NCBI GenBank assembly: GCA_000149265.1
Contig: CH002883.1
Location: 663,845 to 727,844 of the forward strand
DNA: 64,000 nucleotides
DNA from: Ciona savignyi
Taxonomy: Eukaryota; Chordata; Ascidiacea; Phlebobranchia; Cionidae
Direction of reading: 5' to 3'
How positions within the stretch are numbered: the first letter of the stretch is position 1; every line of letters starts with the position of its first letter. Shown here one piece after another: positions 36,437 through 47,347 of the stretch. The translations under genes and the position numbers were made by a program. The notes beneath the pieces are model-generated. The model had not been told where the DNA came from and made no database searches. It saw only the letters and a list, made by a program, of their open reading frames with translations.

Positions 36437-37096
36437 TCATCATGATTATTCCTTTGTATTGTGATGCAATAAAATTTTCTAATGGTCATCTGCGAACGCG
36501 AGAACTTTCCTTATTACATGTTATGAAAAATTGCTTCGTTATTTGCAGGGAGTTATTTCGGTAAACACTACAAGAGTCCGGGCATATTAGTTTATCACAA
36601 TTCACGTATTATATACTTAGGGGGTTACTCTGTTTTAGATCATATGGCTTTAAAATAACATCGATGTTTTCATCGGAGATATATAAACAACAGACTCTTG
36701 TTTATATATCTCCGGTTTCATAACTCGTGGTTTTCTGCTTTGACGTCACACACATTCGCTACAGCCATTATTCTTACAAACAAATACAAGCGTTATGTCA
36801 TCTAACAATTCTACAGCAGTCGTATGCATTTAAGAACAATTTCGTTTTATAAACTTTCTTTGTCGTTCTTGCCTCATCAAACTGTTAAAAGCCCACGTAT
36901 CTTTGGATACACTTCCACTTCCAAAATTTTAAGTTGTAAAATTTGATGATGAGCCATTATGATGTATTATAAAATCGATTTAATACAAAATAACACTCCG
37001 CGTATTACTTTCTACGTCACAACCATCACAACACAATACATTGCATGAATTCATATATACTTGGCCCTATCTTCATACATATTAATTTCATTTTTT
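36437..37096. other. Divergent intergenic region, with stem-loop
   Basis: Upstream of the LRR gene. It contains a long stem-loop (36674-36714) and TGACGTCA at 36741-36748, and no coding sequence. Confidence 0.4.
36674..36714. repeat. Perfect 17-bp stem-loop
   Basis: CGGAGATATATAAACAA and TTGTTTATATATCTCCG are exact reverse complements, separated by the 7-nt loop CAGACTC. It lies about 340 bp upstream of the LRR gene start. Confidence 0.8.
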
Positions 37097-37106
37097 TAGG
37101 AGAATC

Positions 37107-37180
37107 GTGTTTATACTGTCATCAATCCTTTCACAACTCAAACGAAGTATGGGTTTACGTCCTCAAGATGATTGGTTTTT
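37107..37180 (+). pseudogene. Fragment of an alpha-L-fucosidase last exon
   Basis: The sequence from GTGTTTATACTGTCATCAAT to AAGATGATTGGTTTT closely matches 41707-41777 in the last exon of the fucosidase gene downstream, including the segment coding [12 protein letters not shown] 2-nt insertion (GAAGTATGGG against CAAAGTGGG) and the absence of the other exons make it non-functional. It indicates a partial local duplication or the relic of a second fucosidase gene. Confidence 0.8.
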
Positions 37181-37404
37181 ATACCATGTCCACATTGTCA
37201 TGCCTTCTTCAGGGACAAGCTTATTTTTATAATTTATTTAACTAGATTTAATTTGTTATAACTTTAAATCGTCCTGGGCGACTGTATAGTACCCACACCC
37301 AGCTGACTGCAGGTCAAAGAATAAGGATGTAGATAATGACTAACTCGGTATTTGTTATATTTAATCTTCACCTTGGCCACTCTCTGTAAGATCGAGTAAG
37401 TTAT

Positions 37405-37490
37405 TGGTTTCCAACCACCGGTCCATTGGTACCCGACCGCAGTCAGTGGTCTCCAACCGCCGTGGATCAGTTGACACCCGGCCGAACCAG
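37405..37490. mobile_element. hAT-like terminal sequences
   Basis: Two similar blocks, GGTTTCCAACCACCGGTCC and GTGGTCTCCAACCGCCGTGG, resemble hAT-type ends. No transposase is present. Confidence 0.3.
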
Positions 37491-37631
37491 CCGCATATTT
37501 AACTTCTATATTTGCCGTATTATTTTTTTGTTGCATATTTTTTTCTTACACTTTACTGTTTTGTAAATTACTATTCCTTTGTTTTTATGATGTTACAAGC
37601 CTAGTTGTGACGTTACAATGTTGCTTGTTAG

Positions 37632-37927
37632 CACCGGCCGGTTGGTCTAGCGATTAAGTGCGTCGCCTTTCAATCGAAAGGTTGTAGATGCGAAACTGGT
37701 CGCTAGGTAGTCGGTTGTGTCCTTGAGCAAGTCACTTTACGGACATTGGCTGAACCCAGCGGATTAATGGGTTCTACCAAGTTGAAGAAACGTGTCTATC
37801 ATATATAACACACTGCAATAGCTCCGATAACCCGACGATGGGTGCGAGGTGATTTGACGATTGCCCATGTGATAACTCCCTTGGTTTTTCCATTCACGGG
37901 GATAAAGATGAATATCCTATCCTATCC
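37632..37927 (+). mobile_element. tRNA-like SINE, full-length copy
   Basis: The best-preserved copy of a family repeated in this window. The tRNA-like head (GCCGGTTGGTCTAGCGATTAA) is followed by blocks shared by all copies: TTGAGCAAGTCACTTTACGG, ATTAATGGGTTCTACCAAGT, CACTGCAATAGC, CCATTCACGGGGATAAA and a 3' ATCCTATCCT tail. The composite design recalls the Cics-1 SINE reported from Ciona, but I could not compare sequences. Confidence 0.75.
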
Positions 37928-38217
37928 CTAGCACGTTTTTCTAAAACGCTGTGTGCAATAATTCATCATGATCGAACCTTGTGGAGTCATTCAACCTTAT
38001 AACTCAGTAAAAATTAGCAAAAATCCCCTTTATTTTAACAGCACTTCTAAAAAAATCTCAGAGACGTGTTACTGTAGGTCCATTCTACATAACAGATAAT
38101 CAAAATATCCCTTATTCGGCCACAGTAAAATTATCAAATCTTTACCAGTCCGAAACGGTAAAAAGGTTGAAGACCATTCGAGTAAGTCCCTTAACAGTAA
38201 ACAGATATTATATTATT

Positions 38218-38580
38218 CCGATGGAAGAAGCTGTTTGGCATCGAGTTGGATATCGGTTGTGGTCATACCCTATTTTATGCCAATCAAATTCTACCGTCGA
38301 GTTGGGGCTTCAACTCTACTCGAAGACAACCTTTTTTTATTTTTTTGACGACGATACTCGATACCCAAATCTGTTCGGTATCGGCCTCTTTTAATGATTC
38401 TTTTCTTTTTTTAGAAATTAATACTCTGCTTTTAAACTGTATAGCACTATCTGCAGCTATAAAAGTGGTGATACCGAACAGTTTGTGGTATCGGGTATCG
38501 TCCTCAAAAAAAGAAAAGGGTTCTCCACGAGTGGTGTTGGAGCCCCAACTCTATGCCGCACAGCTTCTACCCATTCCGGT
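38218..38580. mobile_element. Foldback element with ~160-bp inverted arms
   Basis: The left arm (38218-38388) and right arm (38465-38580) are diverged reverse complements: outer GAAGCTGTTTGGCATCGAGTTGG against the inverse GAAGCTGTGCGGCATAGAGTTGG, inner CGATACCCAAATCTGTTCGG against CGATACCACAAACTGTTCGG. The loop is about 75 bp. Open frames inside are chance products of the arms. Confidence 0.7.
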
Positions 38581-38599
38581 TGATTCAAATGAATAGATT

Positions 38600-39164
38600 A
38601 AAAAATAGATAGAGAATCTGTGATCTCGTGCTATTATAAAACTTTTTTTTTTAATAAAACCATTAACTTGTCACAAGGTAAAATATAGAAAATCAGTATT
38701 CTATGAAAAAATAATGAATACACAAAACCCCCTAAATGAAGACTAGATTAAATCAGATTTGTAAACATTTCGAAAACACAGCAGGCAAACTTGCTCAAAT
38801 TTTAAAATATATGTATGTGAAAAGCATGTGAACAAATGCACATGAACTGTATTTTCAAAAAATAACTATCGATGCTGGCAATTCAAAAAGTGTCCGCTGT
38901 AGGCAACCATAGATCTCCCTGAAAAAAAAAGAATAAAAAATGCTTGCGATAAACGTTAATAATTAAACCATCACCATTATATAACTGCTTGTTGATTGAA
39001 CTGGCAGTGTGACAGGAAAATAACTAGTGTTAATATCTGTATAACTGTGCAATTGTTCGCTGAGTTTGATTGAATAAAGTATTCATGATTGATTGTAACT
39101 TTGTATAAATAAAAGCCTATTGCATTATTGTTAACTTGCAAAACTCTGTTGTTTACAGGAAAAT
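38600..39164. other. 5' flank of the fucosidase gene
   Basis: AT-rich. Nothing is recognised. It presumably contains the promoter and 5' UTR of the fucosidase gene; the ATG at 39165 lies just after GTTTACAG, which could be a 5'-UTR acceptor or trans-splice site. Confidence 0.3.
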
Positions 39165-41781
39165 ATGAATTTAGCTAGGTTTCTGTGTTTTTCTTCAATA
39201 ATTGCAGTTTCATATTCTGCATATTTGCCAACATGGGATTCACTGGATAAGAGACCATTGCCAAAGTGGTATGTTGTTTATTTATAAAAAAACTTTTGAT
39301 GCATATATAGTTATTTACCATTAAATATTAGTATTGTTTAACATACATGCTAATTATTTGTTTTACTATAACAATTGTTGCTGGAATGGGAGTAAACATT
39401 TGAGGGAACTCCTTGGGCAAGGCACTTAGCGAACACTGCCTGAACCCAGAAAATTAATGGGTTCTACCAAATTGAAGAAACATGTCCTATCATACACAAC
39501 ACCCTGCAATAGCTTGGGTAACCGGACAGTCAGCACAAGGTAATCTGATGATTGACCGTGTGTTAGTGGCTTTCCCATTCACAGGGATAAACATAAATAT
39601 CCTATCCTAAAAATTCCAAAACAAAAGCCTAAAACTTCCGAAACAAAACCCAAGTGTAGGATGATTCTATCGGCACCCTTATAAAATGCAAAACATTTAA
39701 CATTACCTAACATTTGTAGCTCTGTAAGTACACAAAACTACACCAACCTAATTCTAGGTACGATGAATCAAAGATAGGCATTTTCATTCATTGGGGAGTT
39801 TTCTCTGTACCAAGTTTCGGGGAAGGTTTTGCTGCGGAGTGGTTTTGGGAATATTGGAAAGGAGTGTCCAGTCCATCTGCAGTGTATTTTATGAGCCAAA
39901 ATTACCCCCCAGATTTCCAATATGCCGACTTTGCTCCTGATTTCACAACAGAGTTCTTTGATCCAGATCAGTGGGCAGATCTCTTTGCTGTATGTCTCGA
40001 TATTTAATTACCATGCATACTCTTTTGTGATTTGTGTGTGGTACCTTAATTGAAATAAGTTTGAAACAAATTTAGTACCGATATGATAAATGAGTTTTAC
40101 TATGATACAGGCATCAGGTGCAAAGTACATTGTCTTGACAAGCAAACATCATGAAGGTTTTACAAACTGGCCATCAGTAAACTCATGGAACTGGAATTCT
40201 ATGGATGTCGGTCCACATCGTGATCTTGTAGGAGAACTTGCAACTGCCGTGAGAAATCGAACTTCAATTCATTTTGGTCTTTACCACTCTCTCTACGAGT
40301 GGTTTCATCCGCTCTATTTACAAGATAAGGCAAATGGATTTAAAACCAATGAATTTGTCAAGTAAGAGCTGTCTGCACAGTTGCAGAATATAACATATTA
40401 TATTACCCTACAATTGTATTTTAACTCAGATCAAAGACCATGCCAGAACTATATGACATAGTGAATAGATACAAACCAGATATTGTTTGGTCGGATGGTC
40501 AATGGGAAGCAAGCTCAGATTACTGGAATAGCACAGAATTGATTGCGTGGTTGTACAATAAAAGCCCTGTCCGGGTATGTATGATTATTGTAAATGTGTT
40601 ATTTTAAAAATTCTATTTGTAATCATTTATATTGGTTCGGGTTAATCAGTATAATCCTCCGTAGTAGTGAGTGTTAAGCTAAAAGTCATTTATTTCTAGG
40701 ATACAGTTGTGACAAATGATCGTTGGGGGTCACACACGCTGTGCAAGCATGGTGGATTTCTAACATGTCATGATCACTTTAACCCTGGAACACTGCAGAC
40801 TAGGAAATGGGAAAATGCACTAACCATGGACAGGGGCTCATGGGGCTATAGACGCAATGTTGGTGTTGGAGATTACATTAGCATTGAGGACTTGTTGCAT
40901 GTGAGTAACTTGTTTGACTTTTTATAGGTGGCTGTCACTGGCTAGTACAAAGTAGAATTAAGTGTATAAAGAACTTTGTTTGATCGATCAATTTAATGTC
41001 TGTTTGGTATCCATAAAATTTATTGTCCTTGTGATCGAAATAAAATGTGTGCTATTTATTTTAGGAGCTGATATCCACAGTGAGTTGTGGTGGTAATATG
41101 CTGATCAACATTGGACCATCAAAGGAAGGTACCATCCACCCAATATTTGAAGAAAGGCTTCGCCAGATGGGAGAATGGTTGGGGGTAAACGGAGAAGCTG
41201 TGTATAGCAGTCAACCTTGGAAGCATCAAAATGATTCTCTTACACCTGGGATTTGGTAAGTGTATATTTAGCAGGATAGAATTTGTACATTGCCTGAATT
41301 GACCATAGTCTAACTGTAAAAACAAGTGTGTGATCACTTGCTCTTTAATATGGCAGCAAGTCTTTAGTCAACGTATTAATGGACGTCGCATAAACCCAGT
41401 TAATTATTGGGCTTCCAAATAATTTAATCCTTAATATACAACACACTGCAATAGCATTAGTCACTGGAAATTAAAATAAATATTTAAAATAATTGCATAA
41501 TTGTTTTAAATCTATTCCACCCTCATTATTTTAACAGGTACACAACACGAGAGAATGCAGTGTATGCATTTGTATATACCTGGCCTGCATCTGGCAATTT
41601 AACCATGGAATCACCCCTCGCTACATCTCAATCTTCTTCTATTTCTCTTCTTGGGGGAGAATCCAACCTATATTGGAAGACTGTCAAACCATCAAGGTTA
41701 AGTGTAGTGTTTCCTGTCATCAATCCTTCCACAACTCAAGCAAAGTGGGTTTACGTCCTCAAGATGATTGGTTTTGTTTGA
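39165..41781 (+). CDS. FUCA-like: Alpha-L-fucosidase (GH29)
   Basis: Seven exons: 39165-39268, 39758-39989, 40111-40361, 40430-40574, 40700-40900, 41065-41255 and 41538-41781. All junctions are GT/AG and in phase, giving 455 residues (human FUCA1 and FUCA2 are about 466). It removes alpha-L-fucose from glycoconjugates in the lysosome or extracellularly. The N-terminal signal peptide is [19 protein letters not shown]. Family blocks in order are [27 protein letters not shown], the catalytic-nucleophile motif VWSDGQWE (Asp at about residue 218), [21 protein letters not shown] and [10 protein letters not shown] at the C-terminus. An AATAAA signal follows at 41906-41911. Introns 1 and 6 carry SINE pieces. 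It is divergent from the LRR gene. FUCA1/FUCA2 orthology cannot be assigned by eye. Confidence 0.95.
39404..39608 (+). mobile_element. SINE, 5'-truncated copy in fucosidase intron 1
   Basis: Begins at CTTGGGCAAGGCACTTAGCG and runs to the ATCCTATCCT tail, sharing TTAATGGGTTCTACCAAATT and CCCATTCACAGGGATAAA with the copy at 37632. The tRNA-like head is missing. Confidence 0.75.
41355..41480 (+). mobile_element. SINE fragment in fucosidase intron 6
   Basis: Middle part only: AAACCCAGTTAATTATTGGG and CAACACACTGCAATAGCATT. Highly eroded. Confidence 0.5.
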
Positions 41782-42410
41782 TTCTATTTAAATTTCTGGG
41801 ATTCATGATGCATATTTATTTCTCATAAAAGTACATTAACTAATTTTTCTTTAATGAAATTATGCCATTGACACTTATATTTATGTATGTTCCATTGGGA
41901 TTTTTAATAAATTTGTGTTATTTTTTTTATTAGTTGTAATAATTATTTTATTTATTAAAACTGTTTATTTAAGTTTTTCTCGTTTACAAAACGAAGTATT
42001 AAGTACAGTAATTATTTAACTCAGCTCTTGATTGGATTTTGAATTGCTTTGAGTGCACGTTTGCACCTAGTAATTTATAAAAATGTAATTAAGAACTATT
42101 TTTCATTTGTCGGTTTATGATGTATAGGATTATATTACATAAAATACAATCAAATATATAATGTCAACCAGTGTGTTTTTTAATCCTTTTAGTGTTTATT
42201 ACCCACAATTCGGACTTCAACAACCTACCGGTATATATCGTTTCTCTATATTTGAGAACTGATGGAAGACAAATATTCCGGGTGTTGGAGCTCTTGTTTT
42301 CATTAGGCAGAGTAAACTAGTCTGTAATCGTTAAAAAACTTGGTAGAGCTGCTTAAAAGTGGCCAAGAGAGTTAGAGGCGCTACAATACGGTTATTTGTC
42401 AGGTTTGGAT
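41782..42410. other. Fucosidase 3' UTR and flank
   Basis: AT-rich, with AATAAA at 41906. No other feature is seen. Confidence 0.4.
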
Positions 42411-42411
42411 A

Positions 42412-42575
42412 TAGGGTATCCAGGTTTTATCCCCGTAAATGAGAAAACGCGGGCTAATAATCTACCCGAGTTTAGCCGATGGTTGCTGGTGCCTTGCCCA
42501 AGTACAACCGACTAGCGAGGAACCAGTTTTGAATCCGTAACCGTTCGGCTGAGTCCACCAAGTTATATGGTCGGA
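42412..42575 (-). mobile_element. SINE, minus-strand, internally deleted
   Basis: In reverse complement it reads a tRNA-like head (TGGTGGACTCAGCCGAACGG, then TTCAAAACTGGTTCCTCGCT), TTGGGCAAGGCACC, and then the tail block TCATTTACGGGGATAAAACC. The only clear copy on this strand. Confidence 0.6.
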
Positions 42576-42865
42576 TATCTGAATACCACGTTCTCCGCAA
42601 CTATGACAGTATATACTTTGCATGATATTGACACTGTTCTCGTATTTGATCAATCAATTAAAAGGGATACAAGCATATAGATAGGCCGTTAAGGTGCCTA
42701 GCCGAATATATAGCATAACACCGCAATTCTGAAAGATTCATCGAGTAAAATAAACGCATTAAAAACATATCACAGCCTTGACTAAATACAAAAAAACTTA
42801 AAGAAAACAAATTTTAGTTATTAAGTGCGTTTTATTTAAACGGTAAAAGTGTAGGCAAAAAAAAT

Positions 42866-44185
42866 AAACTAATGTAACTTAAATTGGGTGGCATTATGTA
42901 GGTTTTTATAGATTTTGGGCATAATCAGTACATTCTGCTGGAAGTTTTTTAACTTTTAAATTTAAACGTAGACAAATAATTATACTACAGTATTACTATT
43001 TTTAATATGAAAAGGTAGCTACCACCACTCACTTAATTTTTAGTAAATCAACTTTACGATGTTGTACTACAACATTGTTATAGCCTACCTACGACCCATC
43101 CAGTATTCTGTCGTGAAAAACGCCGACAGAGAAGGGAATGACAACAGTTTTTTTACATTAGGATATTTCTGTCCGTGAAAACTAGGAAAGAACATAAAAA
43201 CCGGTCCATTTCTGTAAAATAAATCATTTCCTGTACTTGAAAACAGGCTTGTTGCTAGGAACCGCGGGCCCAATTAGAAATGTGATGGCGGGGCCCCTAC
43301 TCTTCATAGCAAAATTTATGGTGTTTATATATCATAAAATACATACCAGTACATACAAACTACAAAAATAGACATTTAATACTTGCTATAAAACAAATTA
43401 AAGGTAATGTGGATGCCTATTTACGATATACCGGTATTGTTTTACTTCCAAACACATATATATTGTTTAGCAACCATATTCATTGTGACGTAACAGGCAG
43501 ACACAGAAATATAAATTTGACTTAGTTACGATGCATAACAAATTGATATTATGAGAAAGAATATTATTTCACTTTTTATTTTACGTTTCAGCAGTATTTT
43601 AAACCTCGTAATACAAAAAGACCCCCGCTAGCGCGGGGGGCCCCCTTCAAGGTGCGGGGCCCAATTTGATCTAATCGGTCAAATCGGCCTAAAACCGGCC
43701 CTGCTTGAAAACGGTGACAGAAAACGAAACGGGTTTATTGAAGTACGACAGAAACAAGACTTAGTTGATTTTCGTAAATTTCGTATACATTCCCTCTTTA
43801 ATAGTCCAACCCAAAAGTAGAGCTGCAAGTATCGTTAATCGCGGTTTACGTATCGCTATTATGTCGTAAATAATCAAGGCAAATTCCCAAAAGCTAAACC
43901 AAAGGTCTTTAACGGATTGCAATACGTTTTTTGATGACAATAAAACTATATATAGTTTGTATTTAAATAATTCTTACGGGTAAAACCTACCTTATTTCTA
44001 ATTATTGCAATAAGTTTAGAAACTGCATGATGGGTAAAACCTAACCACGCCTTATACTTATTGAAGGAATAAATCACGTATTTGACCACCTTATTGAGAC
44101 CATACCATGTTGGTCATAATATCCGAATGGTCATAAAAACCTATGAAACCTACATAATGCCACCCAATTTAAGTTACATTAGTTT
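42866..44185. mobile_element. 1.3-kb non-autonomous DNA transposon with 40-bp perfect TIRs
   Basis: 42866-42905 and 44146-44185 are exact reverse complements over 40 bases (AAACTAATGTAACTTAAATT... / ...TTTAAGTTACATTAGTTT). The interior encodes nothing. It contains GC-rich repeat remnants at 43245-43705, including GGCCCAATT blocks in both orientations and a CCCCGC/GCGGGG hairpin at 43622-43637, probably a nested insertion. The identical arms suggest recent insertion or conversion. Confidence 0.65.
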
Positions 44186-44509
44186 TTTTTAGGTCGTTAT
44201 AACCGCGCTTAATTCGACGCCGCAGGCCTCACGAAGTCCAAATACCGTCAAATTTATCGTTTAACCGAAGTAACAATGTGACATTGGTTGTAAACAAAGT
44301 ACAGTACTGAAACAATACAAGTGCCGAGAAAAACTAAGAACTGTACAGTATTTAAGTACCACTGTGTTAGTAATTTACGTGATAGCGATGTGACTGTTTT
44401 GTCATTAACGGAGCACGTGGCATACAAGCCTAGAGAAAACACGCATGTTGAAAATGCGAAGTTATAAGTGTGTAGCGGGAAAAATATTGTACTGTAATAA
44501 GGAAGCTGG

Positions 44510-44625
44510 AGACAATTTTGTTCATAATGTCCGAAATTTGGTCATATTAAACGGTTAATATGAAATTAAAAAATTCCGGACCGTATTAAATTGGTCATAA
44601 TAAGCGGCCACTACTGTATATTGAA
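44510..44625. mobile_element. Terminal part of a Tigger/mariner-like element
   Basis: It ends TTGGTCATAATAAGCGGCCACTACTGTA, the inverse of a CAGTAGTGGCCGCTTATTATG-type terminus, as seen in pogo/Tigger-like MITEs. Related GGTCATAATATCCGAATGG sequence lies at 44112-44132. The partner end was not found. Confidence 0.35.
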
Positions 44626-45750
44626 CCGGTAAAGTTTTTCTATTTAACTTTATTTACACAAACCCCATTCACAATTAATTGTTTAAATATTAATGTAATA
44701 TAAACAACCATTCACCCGTCGATTGTCGACGTAATATAAACAACCATTTATTACGTAATAGAATTTAAGTTATGCTTAGTTTGTAAATAAGGAATGTTAG
44801 CTTTCCAAATCCATATGTATTACACCAAGGCCGTATAAAGTATTGTATGCATAAATACAATCAAAACCTTTTAGATCTAATAATAAATTATGATAGGGGT
44901 GGGATTACGTTTTATTGTAACCATTTACGTCACAATAACAATCGTTGCTTTGTGTCTTCAACATAACAATGTGCTTGTGATTGATAAACGCTGCTATTAA
45001 CGATAAACGGACACTTTTAGGCGATGGCGCATTTTTTTTTATTTTGTTGCAGGAAAAAAATACAAATTTGGTGAAAGGAAAAATAATGCAAATGTGGTGC
45101 GATAATCGGTATATGCATTTATTAGTATTGTCACAGAGTGGTATTGCGAGCCCTACCCCGAACGTATTTATCAGTTCCCTTTTGTATAAAATAACGTTGG
45201 TTGTTTTTGTTCGTTTTCTTTTCTGTTTCTTAAATTAGTCATGCCCCTTTTGGACTGAAAGTGAAAAAATGTAATTATGCTGTATCATGATTTGCAGCTC
45301 AGCTTTTTTTTATTACCCGTGGAAACCTCATGTAACATGTGATGCTGTTATGGCATTATATTTTGCCAGTCCGAGGTTTGAACATAAATTTATTCATGTT
45401 TGTTTTCTGATTTTCTTCATTTTTTATCATTGTACTTGATAATGGTAATTTGTTTTTTTTCATAGATGCCAACTGAATAAAAACAGTCACTATGTGTGTG
45501 GTGTATAATAAAATATATGTGGTGTGCTTTTGCTCACACCTTTAAAGTATGAAAAAGCTGAAAAGTACTTGATTGTTTTATTATGAACATAACATGTTGG
45601 TAGCCGTCTTACATTGAATCTATTAGACTATTTTTTAAAATCGCTCTAGGGGAACCAAAGAAATTGACATATATACTTGTACCAAAACAACATTTAGATC
45701 TTAAGGATGGTTGACTGTTTCTTCTGATTGATGAAAAAAGTACAACAATC
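44626..45750. other. Intergenic, 5' side of the AGPAT5-like gene
   Basis: No gene is recognised. TAATATAAACAACCATT occurs twice (about 44699 and 44736). The last few hundred bases presumably hold the promoter of the next gene. Confidence 0.3.
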
Positions 45751-47285
45751 ATGGTTGTGTATGGAGTTATTAAAACGGTTCTGCGATTTCTCAAAGCATC
45801 CTCTGCTACGGCAATTATGGTAGGAGTTGCTCCGACAGTTGCAATTTTTCACACTGGGTAAATATATCTAGTTCTTTTAAATATTTTAATTTGAGTGTAA
45901 CCACAAATGTCTTTACTTATTTTTCTTGATGGTTGTGGTCTGTCAGCCGTAAGACTGCAACATCTAAACCAATCTTTAGCTCCTTAAATGTGTATCAGTG
46001 ACTTTTGCCAGTCCACCTAACCGACATTGCTTAAATGTTGTGAATCATGCACTGTTGCCAATTAGCTTGGTGGTTTAATGCATTGCCTTTTAGATGAAGG
46101 GTTTCATATTCTACACTGGTCCCAAGCTAGTTGGCTATATCTTTAATAAGTTATATTAAAATTAAAGCAATGTCTCAAATCATATACAACACACTAAGTA
46201 TACTTAGTGGTTAATTGTTGTTTTCACCGGTACCCAAATTGTTTTTATAGCAATGCATTCTCCTATCTATAAAAAATAACAGAATGATAGTTATTGCAAC
46301 TTAAAACTGTTTGAGGAGTGTTGGTACCTATAATCAATTATTTTTTGTGCGATAGATGTACCGTTTTCTAACTTTTTAGTGGTTAAGTGATGCATTGCTT
46401 TAATTTTTAATCATTTTAGATGGCGAGTAGTTTCCATTTTTCTACCTCGAAGATGCTTTCATTCAGGAGAAGACTTTTTGTGGGGTTCATACCAAAAAGT
46501 GATTGTTTTCTTTTTTGAACACATGACTGGTGTTGAAATTCTTATATCAGGCGACATGCCAAAGGAGAAAGAGAACAACATATTGATATGTAACCACCAA
46601 TGTACCATGGATTGGATTTCCACAGATTTTTTGGCTATAAGGTACCATACACTTACTTATTTTCTATCACAGCGATACTATAGTACTATAAACAACCTTG
46701 CCGAAAACACTGAGGTAGTGTCTGAGTGACTGTGACATCATGAAGTCAGGATTGGTCATACTAGTATGTCATCCCATCTACTGACTTCATGATGGCATAG
46801 TCAGTGAGCATTGTGCTATATAAGCCAGAGCTCAAGGGTTTAAATCCTACCGGTGTAAGGATTTTTTCTGCAACAATCATTTACTATACTTTCTTTGAAT
46901 AAGCCAGTTGATCATGTCCATGGTGCCACATCCATTTCCTCGGATGACTTATATTGTATATCACCATAATCTAGGCGGTAAACCTAAATACTACAGGACC
47001 GCTTGGATCGCATGGAGGGCTTGAATCGCTTACTATACTTCGTAATTACAAAAGCCATGATATTAATGTTAGGGTTGGGGTTAAAGTTAGTACTGGGGTT
47101 AAGATTAGTGTTTGGAACAGGATTAAAATTACTTTTCATAGCAAACTAAGTAATCCAACCGATTTAAGCGCTCCAAGCGGTCCTGTAGTATTTAGAGGCA
47201 CCCTAATTTAGGTGTTCTTTTATTTTTTTTTAATAATATGGACTTCACTTATGATATCCCAAATTGGCACAGTATGTTTCTATCA

Positions 47286-47347
<62 letters not shown>

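Noticed and set aside
37632-37700. Functional tRNA gene
   Set aside because: The cloverleaf is poor, the B-box is degenerate, and the sequence recurs as a SINE with a common tail.
38167-38596. Two overlapping plus-strand frames of 75 and 116 codons
   Set aside because: They lie inside the arms of the foldback element and have no protein-like composition.
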